A DNA stretch of 54,579 nucleotides from Sulfurimicrobium sp964552675 (GTDB taxonomy: Bacteria > Pseudomonadota > Gammaproteobacteria > Burkholderiales > Sulfuricellaceae): assembly GCA_964552675.1 (NCBI GenBank), contig CAZKHJ010000014.1, positions 1 to 54,579 of the forward strand. Direction: 5' to 3'. Each line of letters opens with the position of its first letter. Position 1 is the first letter of the stretch. Positions 42,329-51,147 of this stretch are shown one piece after another. The notes beneath the pieces are model-generated. The model was not told the DNA's origin, did not search any database, and worked only from the letters and a program-made list of their open reading frames with translations. The position numbers and the translations under genes were made by a program.

Positions 42329-43846
42329 ATGGACACGCTGCAGAAACTCTTCGCCACTGCCTGGCATCAGGACTTGGGTTACCTGATCGGCGTCGTGTTG
42401 CTGGTCGCGTTGCTGCTCTATCGCCTCAAGCCCGCGGTGCGCCGCACCGTGGTGAATACCCTTGGTTTCTTTTTCATCTGCCTGGCCGGACTGCTGATCA
42501 GTGGCCTGCTCGACCATCTGGGGTTTGCCAAGGCCGCCGCTGCGCTGCGCGAAATTTTCATCGTCGCCGGGGGCATGTCGGTCATCCGCCTCGGCGGGCT
42601 GTTCGTATTCCGCATCCTGCTTCCCGCCATACGCCTGAACCCGCCCAGCATTCTCGAAGACATGCTGGTCATCCTGGCCTACCTCATCTGGGGCATGGTG
42701 CGGCTGCGTTATGCCGGGGTGGACCTGTCCGGCATTGTCGCGACTTCCGCAGTCATCACCGCGGTCATCGCTTTTTCCATGCAGGACACCCTGGGCAACA
42801 TCCTCGGCGGACTGGCGCTGGAGCTCGACAATTCCTTCGAAATCGGCGACTGGATCAAGGTGGACGACGTGACCGGCAAGGTGGTGGATATCCGCTGGCG
42901 CTCCACCTCGATCGAAACCCGCAACTGGGAAACCGTGGTCATCCCCAACAGTGTGCTGATGAAAACCAAATTCAGCGTGCTCGGCAAGCGCATGGGTCAG
43001 CCCGAGCAGTGGCGGCGCTGGGTGTGGTTCAACGTCGACTACAGCATCCCCCCGATGCGCGTGATCGAGATCGTGCAGCATGCCATCCAGTCGGCCGAGA
43101 TTCCCCAGCTTGCCAAACAGCCCGCCCCCAACTGCATCATGATGGATTACGACAAGAGTGCTGCCCGCTACGCGGTGCGCTACTGGCTCACCGATCTGGC
43201 CAATGACGATCCCACTGACTCTGCCGTGCGCACCCACATCTACACCGCCCTGCAACGCGCCGGCATCCGGCTGCCGGTGCCGGAACAGAACGTGCATGTC
43301 ATCAAGGAGGACGGCAAGCACGCGGAAGCGCGGCATACCCGCGAGGTTTCGCGGCGCATCGACGCCCTGCGCAAAGTCGCCCTGTTCCATCTGTTCAGCG
43401 AAAACGAATTGCAGGCGGTGGCGGAAAGCCTGAAATACGCGCCCTTCGCCAAAGGCGACGTCATCACCAAACAGGGCGCGGTGGCGCACTGGCTGTACGT
43501 CCTGACCGAGGGCGAAGCCGACGTGGTGCTGGAAACGCCATCGGGCAACCACGCCCTGAGCGCCATCGAGGCACCCAGCTTCTTCGGCGAAATGGGCATG
43601 ATGACCGGGGCGCCGCGCAGCGCTACGGTTATCGCCAAAACCGACGTGGAATGCTACCGGCTCGACAAGCAGGCATTCGAAAGCATCATCCAGTCGCGCC
43701 CTTCCATCGCCGAGGAAATCACTCATGTCCTGGTGGCGCGCCAGACCGAGCTGCACTCCGCGCAGGACGGCATCAGCACGGAACAGCGCGCCACGGCGCA
43801 GCATTCGGAAATCCTGGCGCGGGTGAAGCACTTTTTTGGACTGTAA
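42329..43846 (+). CDS. MscS-family channel with C-terminal cyclic-nucleotide-binding domain
   Basis: A 505-residue membrane protein. About four TM helices occupy residues 15-155. An MscS pore helix and beta domain follow (SAVITAVIAFSMQDTLGNIL; IGDWIKVDDVTGKVVDIRWR; VVIPNSVLMKTKFS). Residues about 350-470 form a CNMP domain with FSENELQAVAESLKYAPFAK and the phosphate cassette FFGEMGMMTGAPRSATVIA, which keeps the FGE and RSA residues that hold cyclic nucleotide phosphate. This is the bCNG architecture, in which cyclic nucleotide, not tension, may gate the pore. Nucleotide identity cannot be told. Confidence 0.9.
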   Translation: MDTLQKLFATAWHQDLGYLIGVVLLVALLLYRLKPAVRRTVVNTLGFFFICLAGLLISGLLDHLGFAKAAAALREIFIVAGGMSVIRLGGLFVFRILLPAIRLNPPSILEDMLVILAYLIWGMVRLRYAGVDLSGIVATSAVITAVIAFSMQDTLGNILGGLALELDNSFEIGDWIKVDDVTGKVVDIRWRSTSIETRNWETVVIPNSVLMKTKFSVLGKRMGQPEQWRRWVWFNVDYSIPPMRVIEIVQHAIQSAEIPQLAKQPAPNCIMMDYDKSAARYAVRYWLTDLANDDPTDSAVRTHIYTALQRAGIRLPVPEQNVHVIKEDGKHAEARHTREVSRRIDALRKVALFHLFSENELQAVAESLKYAPFAKGDVITKQGAVAHWLYVLTEGEADVVLETPSGNHALSAIEAPSFFGEMGMMTGAPRSATVIAKTDVECYRLDKQAFESIIQSRPSIAEEITHVLVARQTELHSAQDGISTEQRATAQHSEILARVKHFFGL

Positions 43847-43885
43847 AATCCGCGCCCTGTCACCTGAACAGAACGGTCGAACACC

Positions 43886-45418
43886 ATGACGCTTACCCCC
43901 CTGCACTTGCAGCAACAGCTCTCCGAACTGCGCAATGCCTACCTCGCCCAGCTGCCGCAAAAACTGGCCCAGCTGAATGAAACCTGGGCCCAGCTGCAAA
44001 CCGACTGGGTTGCGGAAAGCGCCATGTCCCTGCACCGCCAGCTGCACAGCCTGGCCGGCTCGGGGACGACCTATGGTTTTCCCCGCATCACCGATGAAGC
44101 CAGATCGCTCGAATCGTTCATCAAGCCTTGTGTAGAAGATGGCACCCTGTTGCCGGAGAATGTGTTTTCCATCTTCAAACAAAAATTTGAAAACCTGCAT
44201 GAGGCCATCACCCACGCCATGAATACCCCCCTCCCTCCGGCTGGCACCACAGGCGACCAGGAGCCGTCAAACCACCTTGCAAGCCTCTCAACCGAGGTCA
44301 AATCCCTCGACATCCTGCTTGCTGATGACGATCCCATCACTTCCGCCCTCACCACCATCCTTCTCAAACGGCAGGGGCATACCGTGCGCAGTGCTTCCGA
44401 TGGAGCCGAAGCGCTGAGCCTGTTCGCTGAGAAGGAACCCGATCTGGTGCTGCTGGATGTGCTCATGCCGGTCATTGACGGCTACCAGACCGCCAGCCGC
44501 ATCCGTGAAATGACCAAGGGGCGCTTCATCCCGATCATTTTCCTCACGGCGCTCACCAGCGACGACGATCTTGCCCGCTGCATCGAAGCGGGGGGAGACG
44601 ACTTCCTCTCCAAGCCCTTCACGCCGGCCATCCTGAAAGCCAAGATCATGGCCATGGACCGCATCCGCAATCTGTATACCGAGCTGGAGCGATACAAGCA
44701 GCGCACCGAGGAGGAAATCGCGCTGTCCAGCCACATTTACCACACCATGACCAACCGCAACCCGGAGCATGTCACCCGCATGGATGCCTGGCGCAGTTCG
44801 GTGGGCCATTTCAGCGGCGACCTGCTGGCTTACCAGTTCACCCCCGACTGGAAGCTGGTCGTGCTGCTCGGCGATTTCACCGGCCATGGCCTGGCCGCAG
44901 CCATCGGCATCATTCCGGCGGCGGACAGCTTCTATGCCCTGATAGCCCAAAACGCCCCCCTCGCCCAGATCGCCGGCGAAATCAACCAGAAGCTGCACAA
45001 AATGCTGCCTACCGGGCAATACTGCGCCGCCTCCCTGATGAGCATCGATTTCAGCAACCACACGGTGGAATTCTGGATAGGCGGCATGCCTCCGGCGCTG
45101 CTTTTCGACAGCAACAGGAAATGCATAGGCAGGATCAAATCCGGCAATCTCCCGCTCGGCATCGTGGGCGATGAGCTGTTTGACGGCGCCACCGAAACCG
45201 TCGCGCTGGAAAACGGCAGCGTCGTGCTCTACAGCGACGGCCTGAACGAGGCCAGCAACCCGGCCCGTGAGCTGTTCGGGCTGGAACGCATCATCGCTGC
45301 GGCGGAAAGCGCTGCCAGCGACACCGAGATTCTCGCCGCCATCACCGACAGGGTCGGCGCCTTCCGCGCCGGCGTCGCTGCCGATGACGACACCACCGTG
45401 GTGGTGGTGCGAACCTGA
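43886..45418 (+). CDS. HPt-receiver-PP2C phosphatase regulator
   Basis: A 510-residue single-chain signalling protein. The N-terminal HPt domain has the phosphoacceptor His54 in RQLHSLAGSG. A receiver domain (about 139-255) has the acidic pair LLADDD, the phospho-acceptor Asp191 in LLDVLMPVIDG, the Thr in LTAL and Lys in SKPF. The C-terminal SpoIIE/PPM phosphatase (about 290-510) includes GDLLAYQF, LLGDFTGHGLAAAIG, LPLGIVGDELFD and DDDTTVVVVR, with metal Asp residues. Such proteins commonly control anti-sigma/anti-anti-sigma switches; no STAS or kinase partner is adjacent. It starts 39 bp after the channel gene. Confidence 0.9.
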   Translation: MTLTPLHLQQQLSELRNAYLAQLPQKLAQLNETWAQLQTDWVAESAMSLHRQLHSLAGSGTTYGFPRITDEARSLESFIKPCVEDGTLLPENVFSIFKQKFENLHEAITHAMNTPLPPAGTTGDQEPSNHLASLSTEVKSLDILLADDDPITSALTTILLKRQGHTVRSASDGAEALSLFAEKEPDLVLLDVLMPVIDGYQTASRIREMTKGRFIPIIFLTALTSDDDLARCIEAGGDDFLSKPFTPAILKAKIMAMDRIRNLYTELERYKQRTEEEIALSSHIYHTMTNRNPEHVTRMDAWRSSVGHFSGDLLAYQFTPDWKLVVLLGDFTGHGLAAAIGIIPAADSFYALIAQNAPLAQIAGEINQKLHKMLPTGQYCAASLMSIDFSNHTVEFWIGGMPPALLFDSNRKCIGRIKSGNLPLGIVGDELFDGATETVALENGSVVLYSDGLNEASNPARELFGLERIIAAAESAASDTEILAAITDRVGAFRAGVAADDDTTVVVVRT

Positions 45419-45440
45419 ATCGGGGCAATAACACAAAAAG

Positions 45441-45455
45441 AGGGGGAAATCCCCC
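45441..45455. other. Small GC hairpin after the phosphatase gene
   Basis: AGGGGGAAATCCCCC forms a 5-6 bp stem with a short loop 22 bp after the stop codon. It lacks a T-tract, so it is only a weak terminator candidate. Confidence 0.35.
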
Positions 45456-45532
45456 TGAAACCGCACTGAACATGCTATTTTCAGCCTGCAGGGATTGACG
45501 CTGGCTAAACAAATCATCACAAGGGGAAGACT

Positions 45533-46453
45533 ATGCAACTGGCAATGGTGGGACTGGGCAAAATGGGCGGCAACATGGCGCGGCGCCTGCGCCGGGGCGG
45601 CATCGAGGTGGTTGGCTATGATCGCGCTGCGGCGGTGGTGAGCGCACTGGCGGCGGAAGAAGGCATGATTGCCGCTTCCTCGGTGGCTGATGCGGTGAGC
45701 AAGCTGCAGTCGCCGCGCGTGGTCTGGCTGATGCTGCCCAGCGGCGAGCCGACCGAGAGCCAGATCCGCGAACTGGCGCCGCTGCTGTCACGGGGCGACG
45801 TCATCGTGGATGGCGGCAACTCCAATTACAAGGACAGCCAGCGCCGTGGCGCCTGGCTGGCGGAGCAGGGCATCGGCTTCATGGACGCCGGCACCTCGGG
45901 CGGCATCTGGGGGCTGGAGAACGGCTACTGCCTGATGGTGGGCGCTGCACCCGGAGTGGCCAAAATCATGGAACCGGTGCTCAAGGCCCTGGCGCCCGCA
46001 CCAGACCGTGGCTGGGCGTGGGTGGGGCCGGTTGGCGCCGGACACTTCACCAAGATGATCCACAACGGCATCGAATACGGCATGATGCAGGCAATGGTCG
46101 AAGGCCTCGACCTGTTGCGCGGCAAGGAGGAATTCAAGCTCGACCTGGCGCAGATCACCGAGCTGTGGCGCCACAGCTCGGTGGTGCGCAGCTGGCTGCT
46201 GGACCTGACCGCCGAAGGGTTGAAAAACGACCAGGCGCTGGAGCAGGTCGCCCCCTATGTGGCCGACTCGGGCGAGGGGCGCTGGACCGTGATGGAAGCC
46301 GTGGAACAGGGCGTGGCGGCGCCGGTGCTGTCGCTGGCGCTGCAAATGCGCTTCGCCAGCCAGGATGAAGCCGGCTACAGCTACCGCCTGCTGTCGATGA
46401 TGCGCAACGCCTTCGGCGGCCATGCCGTGAAGCAGGCGGAGGGCGGCAAATGA
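45533..46453 (+). CDS. gnd: 6-phosphogluconate dehydrogenase, short (GndA-like) form
   Basis: A 306-residue decarboxylating 6PGDH, converting 6-phosphogluconate to ribulose-5-phosphate. The length is that of the short bacterial form, not the ~470-residue E. coli type. LAMVGLGKMGGNMARRLR is the nucleotide fold, VDGGNSNYKDSQRRG and DAGTSGGIWGLENGYCLMVG are catalytic and substrate segments, and the conserved KMIHNGIEYGMMQAM carries the catalytic Lys. The residue ending the second strand, in GYDR, is Asp, which in related enzymes favours NAD over NADP; this is inference. It overlaps zwf by 4 nt. Confidence 0.93.
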   Translation: MQLAMVGLGKMGGNMARRLRRGGIEVVGYDRAAAVVSALAAEEGMIAASSVADAVSKLQSPRVVWLMLPSGEPTESQIRELAPLLSRGDVIVDGGNSNYKDSQRRGAWLAEQGIGFMDAGTSGGIWGLENGYCLMVGAAPGVAKIMEPVLKALAPAPDRGWAWVGPVGAGHFTKMIHNGIEYGMMQAMVEGLDLLRGKEEFKLDLAQITELWRHSSVVRSWLLDLTAEGLKNDQALEQVAPYVADSGEGRWTVMEAVEQGVAAPVLSLALQMRFASQDEAGYSYRLLSMMRNAFGGHAVKQAEGGK

Positions 46454-47955
46454 AAACCCTGGATCCATGCACCCTGGTCATTTTCGGCGCAGGGGGAAAT
46501 CTCTCGCGCATCAAGCTGATCCCCGCGCTGTTCCGGCTCGAAGCGGCAAACCGCCTGCCCGAGAGGATGGTCATCCTCTGCTCCAGCCTGGAGCGTTTCA
46601 GCCACGAGGAATGGCTGGAGGAAATCGCCGGCATGTTGCGCAACAAGTATCCCGGCGGCTTCGACGAACAGGCGTTCGAACGCTTCCGCGCCCGGCTGCA
46701 CTATCACCCCAACCCGCCGGACGACGCCGAATCCTACCAGCGCCTGCAAAAAACCCTGGAGGAAAACCCGGATTTCCCGCCCAACGTGGTGTTCTACATG
46801 TCGGTGCGCCCTTCCGAATTTCCCCGCATCATCGAGAAACTGGGCGGGGTCGGCGTGCTCAAGCAGAAAAACGGCTGGCGCCGGGTGGTGATCGAAAAAC
46901 CCTTCGGCCACGACCTGCTCAGCGCACAGACCCTGCAAAGCAGCCTGTACAAATACCTCGACGAGCCGCAGATCTTCCGCATCGACCATTACCTCGGCAA
47001 AGGCACGGTGCAGAACATCATGGTGTTCCGCTTCGCCAACCTGCTGCTGGAACCCCTGTGGAACCACCATTACATTGATCATGTCCAGATCAGCCATGCC
47101 GAAACCCTGGGCGTGGAAGGGCGTGCCGACTACTATGAAAATGCCGGCGCCCTGCGCGACATGATCCAGAGCCATCTGCTGCAGCTGCTGGCGCTGGTGG
47201 CGATGGAACCGCCCGTGACCATGAGCCCGGAGCATCTGCGCGACGAAAAGGTCAAGGTGCTCAAGGCGATCCGCCCCATCACCCAGAATGCGGTGCATGC
47301 CCACGCCTTCCGCGGCCAGTATTCGAGCGGCGTGGTGGACGGCAAGACGGTTCCCGGCTATCTGGAAGCGGAGGGCGTGGCGCCCAACAGCGTCACCGAA
47401 ACCTATGCCGCGCTGAAATTATTCATCGACAACTGGCGCTGGGCCGGGGTCCCCTTTTACCTGCGCACCGGCAAGCGCATGGCGGAAAACAGCTCCTCCA
47501 TCAGCATCCGCTTCAAGCGCCCGCCACAGGATCTGCTGCGCCTGACCCACCACGAGCGGTCGCGCCCCAACTGGATCCTGCTCGGCATCCAGCCTAACGA
47601 CTGCCTGAAAATGGAATTGCAGGTCAAGGTGCCCGGGCTGGACCTGAACACCCGCTCCATCAGCCTGGATGCGACCTACCACAAGGGTGACGACATCAAT
47701 TACGACGCCTATGAAGGCCTGCTGCTGGACGTGATGCACGGCGACCACTCCCTGTTCCTGCGCATCGACGAAGTCGAGTGGGCCTGGCGCGTGGTCGATC
47801 CGGTGCTGAAGGTGTGGTCCATGGAGCGCGATTTCATCAACGACTATCAGGCAGGAAGCTGGGGACCGCGCGGCACCTATCGCCTGTTCGACCGCGACGA
47901 CCAGTTCTGGCGCCATTCGCTCGACATCGGCGGGGCAGATTTACAGGCTTATTAG
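46450..47955 (+). CDS. zwf: Glucose-6-phosphate 1-dehydrogenase
   Basis: A 501-residue G6PDH producing 6-phosphogluconolactone. VIFGAGGNLSRIKLIPALF is the nucleotide motif (here Gly-Asn instead of the more common Gly-Asp). EKPFGHDLLSAQ and the active-site RIDHYLGKGTVQN follow, where the usual Glu after LGK is Gly. Downstream, YYENAGALRDMIQSHLLQLL, RTGKRM and SWGPRGTYRLFDRD are normal. The catalytic His-Tyr-Leu-Gly-Lys is kept, so activity is expected. The ATGA overlap with gnd puts both oxidative pentose phosphate enzymes in one unit; the lactonase is not present in the window. Confidence 0.93.
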   Translation: MKTLDPCTLVIFGAGGNLSRIKLIPALFRLEAANRLPERMVILCSSLERFSHEEWLEEIAGMLRNKYPGGFDEQAFERFRARLHYHPNPPDDAESYQRLQKTLEENPDFPPNVVFYMSVRPSEFPRIIEKLGGVGVLKQKNGWRRVVIEKPFGHDLLSAQTLQSSLYKYLDEPQIFRIDHYLGKGTVQNIMVFRFANLLLEPLWNHHYIDHVQISHAETLGVEGRADYYENAGALRDMIQSHLLQLLALVAMEPPVTMSPEHLRDEKVKVLKAIRPITQNAVHAHAFRGQYSSGVVDGKTVPGYLEAEGVAPNSVTETYAALKLFIDNWRWAGVPFYLRTGKRMAENSSSISIRFKRPPQDLLRLTHHERSRPNWILLGIQPNDCLKMELQVKVPGLDLNTRSISLDATYHKGDDINYDAYEGLLLDVMHGDHSLFLRIDEVEWAWRVVDPVLKVWSMERDFINDYQAGSWGPRGTYRLFDRDDQFWRHSLDIGGADLQAY

Positions 47956-47970
47956 GGACGGTTTGGGCGT

Positions 47971-48142
47971 ATGATCCTTAAAAAACACTTGAACCGCAAA
48001 GGCGCCAAGCGCGCAAAGGAAAAACAACTGTTTACCCTCTTTAGGTGGCCACCCACTGGGTGGGTGAATATTTTGTCTGAACCTTTTCATTCTTGGCGCC
48101 TTCGCGCCTTTGCGGTAAGTAAACTACGGTTTTTAGGATGAT
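47971..48142. repeat. AACCGCAAAG-type inverted repeat, copy C (long form)
   Basis: Ends are ATGATCCTTAAAAAACACTT, then GAACCGCAAAGGCGCCAAG (47971-48009), and inverted CTTGGCGCCTTCGCGCC with TTTGCGG (48092-48114), then TAAACTACGGTTTTTAGGAT (48120-48139). The element thus has long imperfect terminal inverted repeats. Its centre holds a second palindromic patch, CACCCACTGGGTGGGTG (about 48050-48066). It lies in the gap between zwf and the substrate-binding protein gene. Confidence 0.75.
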
Positions 48143-48165
48143 TGGACCAGACTAAGGAGGCGAGA

Positions 48166-49209
48166 ATGCCAGCTTCCCTCATTTCAGGAATGCTGACCCG
48201 GTTGTTGTATGCGCTGGCACTAGTCATATTCGCCAGCACCCCGCTGCAGGCGGCTGAAAAGCCTTTGTTCAAGATCGTGCTGAGCGCACCGGGGCCGCGT
48301 AACATCTCCTATCTGCCTGTGGACCTGATCCCGAAAATTGGCGCGGACAAGGCAGAAGGCATCGGGCTGCAGCTGCTGCACACGGGCGGCGGCGGCGTGG
48401 CGCTGAACAATCTGGTCAACCGCAACGCCGATTTTGCCGTGGCCGGTTTCCCCGCCGCCATGTCGATGCGGGCCAACGGCGGCAACGTGGCCGGCATCGC
48501 TGCGGTGAACGATGACCCGCTGTTCATTTTCATGGTGCGCGCCGAACTGAAGGACAAGGTTCGGCGTTTTGCCGATCTCAAGGGCCGGGTGGTGGGCGTG
48601 AACACCAGCTCGCTCTCCAGCAAGACGACTTCGCAGCAGCTGGCCGAACTGCTGCTGCGCTCGGATGGCATCGATCCCGACATGGTGCGGCTGCTACCGG
48701 CCGGGCAGAGCTGGAAGGAACAGTCGGCGATGATCAATGCCGGGACGGTCGATGCGATCATGGGCGATGAACCTTTTGCCTCGCGCCTGCTGGCGCAGAA
48801 CAAGGTATTCTTTCTCGCCAATCTGGCCGACCCCGCCATCACCGCAAAAATCCCCGGCGCCCATTTCCTCCACGCCGCCCTCACAACCCGGGAGGATCTG
48901 ATCGAGAGCAATCCGGAAAAGGTGGCGCGCATGGTCAGGATCATGCGCGCTGCGCTGCAGTGGATGGCCAGCCACAGCCCGGAGGAAATCGTCGGAAAAC
49001 TGGAAATCAGCGACCCCGAGGAGCGGGAGGCGCTGCTGACCAGCCTGAAGAAACACCCCCGCCTGTACAGCCGCGACGGCCGTTTTTCCGCGCGCCAGCT
49101 GCAGGCCACGGAGGCCTTCTTTCATGCGACCGCGTATGACAACCCGACCGCCAGAATGCTGAAAATCGAGTCCATGGTCGTGGACAGATGGTCCGGCAGG
49201 AGGGAATGA
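48166..49209 (+). CDS. ABC-type substrate-binding protein, NMT1/SsuA-like
   Basis: A 347-residue exported protein. The start is ATG at 48166, chosen over an in-frame TTG at 48142 because it follows AAGGAGG at the right distance and gives a signal peptide (ending ASTPLQA). The mature part has the type 2 periplasmic-binding fold with FKIVLSAPGPRNISYLPVDL, LLHTGGGGVALNNLVNRNAD and FADLKGRVVGVNTSSLSSKT, as in nitrate/sulfonate/taurine binding proteins. No permease or ATPase gene is beside it, so the ligand and transporter are unknown. Confidence 0.83.
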   Translation: MPASLISGMLTRLLYALALVIFASTPLQAAEKPLFKIVLSAPGPRNISYLPVDLIPKIGADKAEGIGLQLLHTGGGGVALNNLVNRNADFAVAGFPAAMSMRANGGNVAGIAAVNDDPLFIFMVRAELKDKVRRFADLKGRVVGVNTSSLSSKTTSQQLAELLLRSDGIDPDMVRLLPAGQSWKEQSAMINAGTVDAIMGDEPFASRLLAQNKVFFLANLADPAITAKIPGAHFLHAALTTREDLIESNPEKVARMVRIMRAALQWMASHSPEEIVGKLEISDPEEREALLTSLKKHPRLYSRDGRFSARQLQATEAFFHATAYDNPTARMLKIESMVVDRWSGRRE

Positions 49210-49477
49210 TGAAACAGGCTGTGCTCAGCCAAGGGCAAAACCTGTTCCGCCAGGGCAAGCCTGCATCTGCTCGCCATTACTGACACCGGCACTGATCCGC
49301 CCCTGCGATACAAGGCCAGACTGGAATTCACCCGCGTTCCGGAAGAATGAGAGAACGCGACAAGCTCACAGCCGCCTCACAGCCAGCACAGGCCAGCACA
49401 GGCCAGCAGCGCATGGTTCCCCTTATTCCAATCACCGTTGGCAGTTATAATTGGCGGGAAAACCGGACTCTTCTACC
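49210..49477. other. Intergenic region before glgA with possible gene remnant and -10 box
   Basis: No complete gene is seen. A plus-strand frame ending at 49350 reads LHLLAITDTGTDPPLRYKAR then LEFTRVPEE; it has coding-like character but no start and may be a remnant of a lost gene. Two direct copies of CAGCACAGGC and part of a third lie at about 49384-49408. A perfect TATAAT (49446-49451) with a weak -35 about 17 nt upstream may drive glgA. Confidence 0.35.
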
Positions 49478-50947
49478 ATGGCACAAAAAAAACCACTCAA
49501 ACTCCTGTTCGTCACCCCTGAAATCACCCCTTTGCTCAAGACCGGCGGCCTGGCCGATGTCAGCGCTGCCCTCCCCGCCGCGCTGCGCGAGCACGGGGTC
49601 GATGCGCGCGTCCTGCTGCCGGGCTACCCCCGGGTAATGGATTGCCTCAAGGACAAGCGTCCGGTCGCCACCCTGCTGCATACCGGCGTACACGGCGAGG
49701 TCCAGCTGCTGGCAGCGGAGCTGCCGGGCAGCGGCGTGCCCCTGCTGGTGATCGACTATCCCCAGTATTACGAGCGCGACGGCGGACCCTACATCGACCA
49801 CAACGGCCATGACTGGGTGGACAACGCCCAGCGCTTCGCCCTGCTGTCCAGGGTCGGCGCCATTCTGGGCAATTCCGCCAGCCCGCTGGACTGGCACCCC
49901 GACATCGTGCAATGCAACGACTGGCAAAGCGGCCTGACCCCGGCCTACCTGCATTTCAGCCCGGGCCGGAACGCCGCCACTTTCATGACCATCCACAACA
50001 TGGCGTTCCAGGGCTGCTTCCCAGCACCGCTCACCGCCGCGCTCGGCCTGCCGCCGGAGAGCTATGCCATGAATGGCGTGGAATATTACAGCCAGCTCTC
50101 CTTCCTCAAGGCCGGCCTGTTTTACGCCAACCACATCACCACGGTCAGCCCCACCTACGCCGAGGAAATCCAGCAGGAGCCGCTGGGATTCGGCATGCAG
50201 GGACTGCTGGCGCACCGCTATCTGGATCTGACCGGCATCGTCAACGGCATCGACGGCCACGAGTGGAACCCGGCCACCGACAAGCTTCTGCCCTACCACT
50301 ACAGCGCCGACGACCTGTCCGGCAAGGCTGCCAACAAGCGCGCGCTGCAGCACAAGCTGGGCCTGGAGGAAAATCCGGACATCCCGATCCTGGGCGTGAT
50401 CAGCCGCCTTACCTATCAGAAGGGGCTGGACCTGCTGCCTGCCATCGCCCCCGCCCTGCTGGCGCAACCGGTGCAGATCGTGATTCTGGGCAGCGGCGAA
50501 GCCGCGCTGGAAGAAGCCTTCATCGCCCTCGCCCAGGCCCACCCTGACCAGGTGGCGGCAGTCATCGGCTTCAATGAGGGCCTGTCGCACCTGATCGAAG
50601 CCGGTGCCGACATTTTCCTCATGCCCTCGCGCTTCGAGCCCTGCGGCCTCAACCAGATGTACAGCCAGTGCTATGGCACACCGCCGATCGTCCATGCCAC
50701 CGGCGGGCTGGTGGACACGGTGGTGGACGCCTCGGCAGAGAACATTGCCAATGGCACGGCAAGCGGCTTCGTCTTTGCCCACACCACCGCGCATGGCCTG
50801 CAGGAATGTATCCTGCGCGCCTTGGCTGCCTATGCAGACAAACCTGTCTGGCGCCAGATCCAGCAGAACGGCATGCGCCGCGACTTCAGCTGGAACCGCA
50901 GCGCGGAAGAGTATCTGGCGCTGTATCACGGGGTGCTGAAAAGCTGA
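49478..50947 (+). CDS. glgA: Glycogen synthase GlgA
   Basis: A 489-residue GT5 ADP-glucose glycogen synthase. The start is ATG at 49478 (AQKKPLKLLFVTPEITPLLK follows). KTGGLADVSAALPAALREHG is the ADP-glucose-binding KTGGL motif. NDWQSGLTPAYL and GIDGHEWNP follow, then the C-terminal donor site FEPCGLNQMYSQCYGTPPIV and HATGGLVDTV. No other glg gene is in the window. Confidence 0.95.
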   Translation: MAQKKPLKLLFVTPEITPLLKTGGLADVSAALPAALREHGVDARVLLPGYPRVMDCLKDKRPVATLLHTGVHGEVQLLAAELPGSGVPLLVIDYPQYYERDGGPYIDHNGHDWVDNAQRFALLSRVGAILGNSASPLDWHPDIVQCNDWQSGLTPAYLHFSPGRNAATFMTIHNMAFQGCFPAPLTAALGLPPESYAMNGVEYYSQLSFLKAGLFYANHITTVSPTYAEEIQQEPLGFGMQGLLAHRYLDLTGIVNGIDGHEWNPATDKLLPYHYSADDLSGKAANKRALQHKLGLEENPDIPILGVISRLTYQKGLDLLPAIAPALLAQPVQIVILGSGEAALEEAFIALAQAHPDQVAAVIGFNEGLSHLIEAGADIFLMPSRFEPCGLNQMYSQCYGTPPIVHATGGLVDTVVDASAENIANGTASGFVFAHTTAHGLQECILRALAAYADKPVWRQIQQNGMRRDFSWNRSAEEYLALYHGVLKS

Positions 50948-51056
50948 TTTCTCCGGATGTCTGGAGCTGGAACTGACGTTGTTCCTTGAATCCGAAAACT
51001 GTCCCGCTACATCGGCAGAATTTCAGATTTGTGTGGCAGGAAGAATACGTAAATAC

Positions 51057-51133
51057 GGGGGCAGGCCTTGCATTAACACATTTGCTGCACAAAATCCGCA
51101 AGAATGCTGTGATGCAAGACGGTATCTGCCCCC
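51057..51133. repeat. REP-like imperfect palindrome between glgA and the rhs locus
   Basis: The arms are GGGGGCAGGCCTTGCATTAA then CACA (51057-51080) and TGTGATGCAAGAC then GGTATCTGCCCCC (51108-51133), reverse complements apart from a short internal insertion. This resembles the GGGG(T/G)CAG..CTTGCATTACA palindromes often seen around REP-associated Y1 transposases in proteobacteria; that likeness is from memory. No transposase is present. Confidence 0.6.
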
Positions 51134-51147
51134 TCTGCCCGCGCGCA

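Noticed and set aside
41702..44215. An 837-codon minus-strand open frame
   Set aside because: It runs antisense through the MscS and HPt genes and out of frame through crcB, all of which are clear genes.
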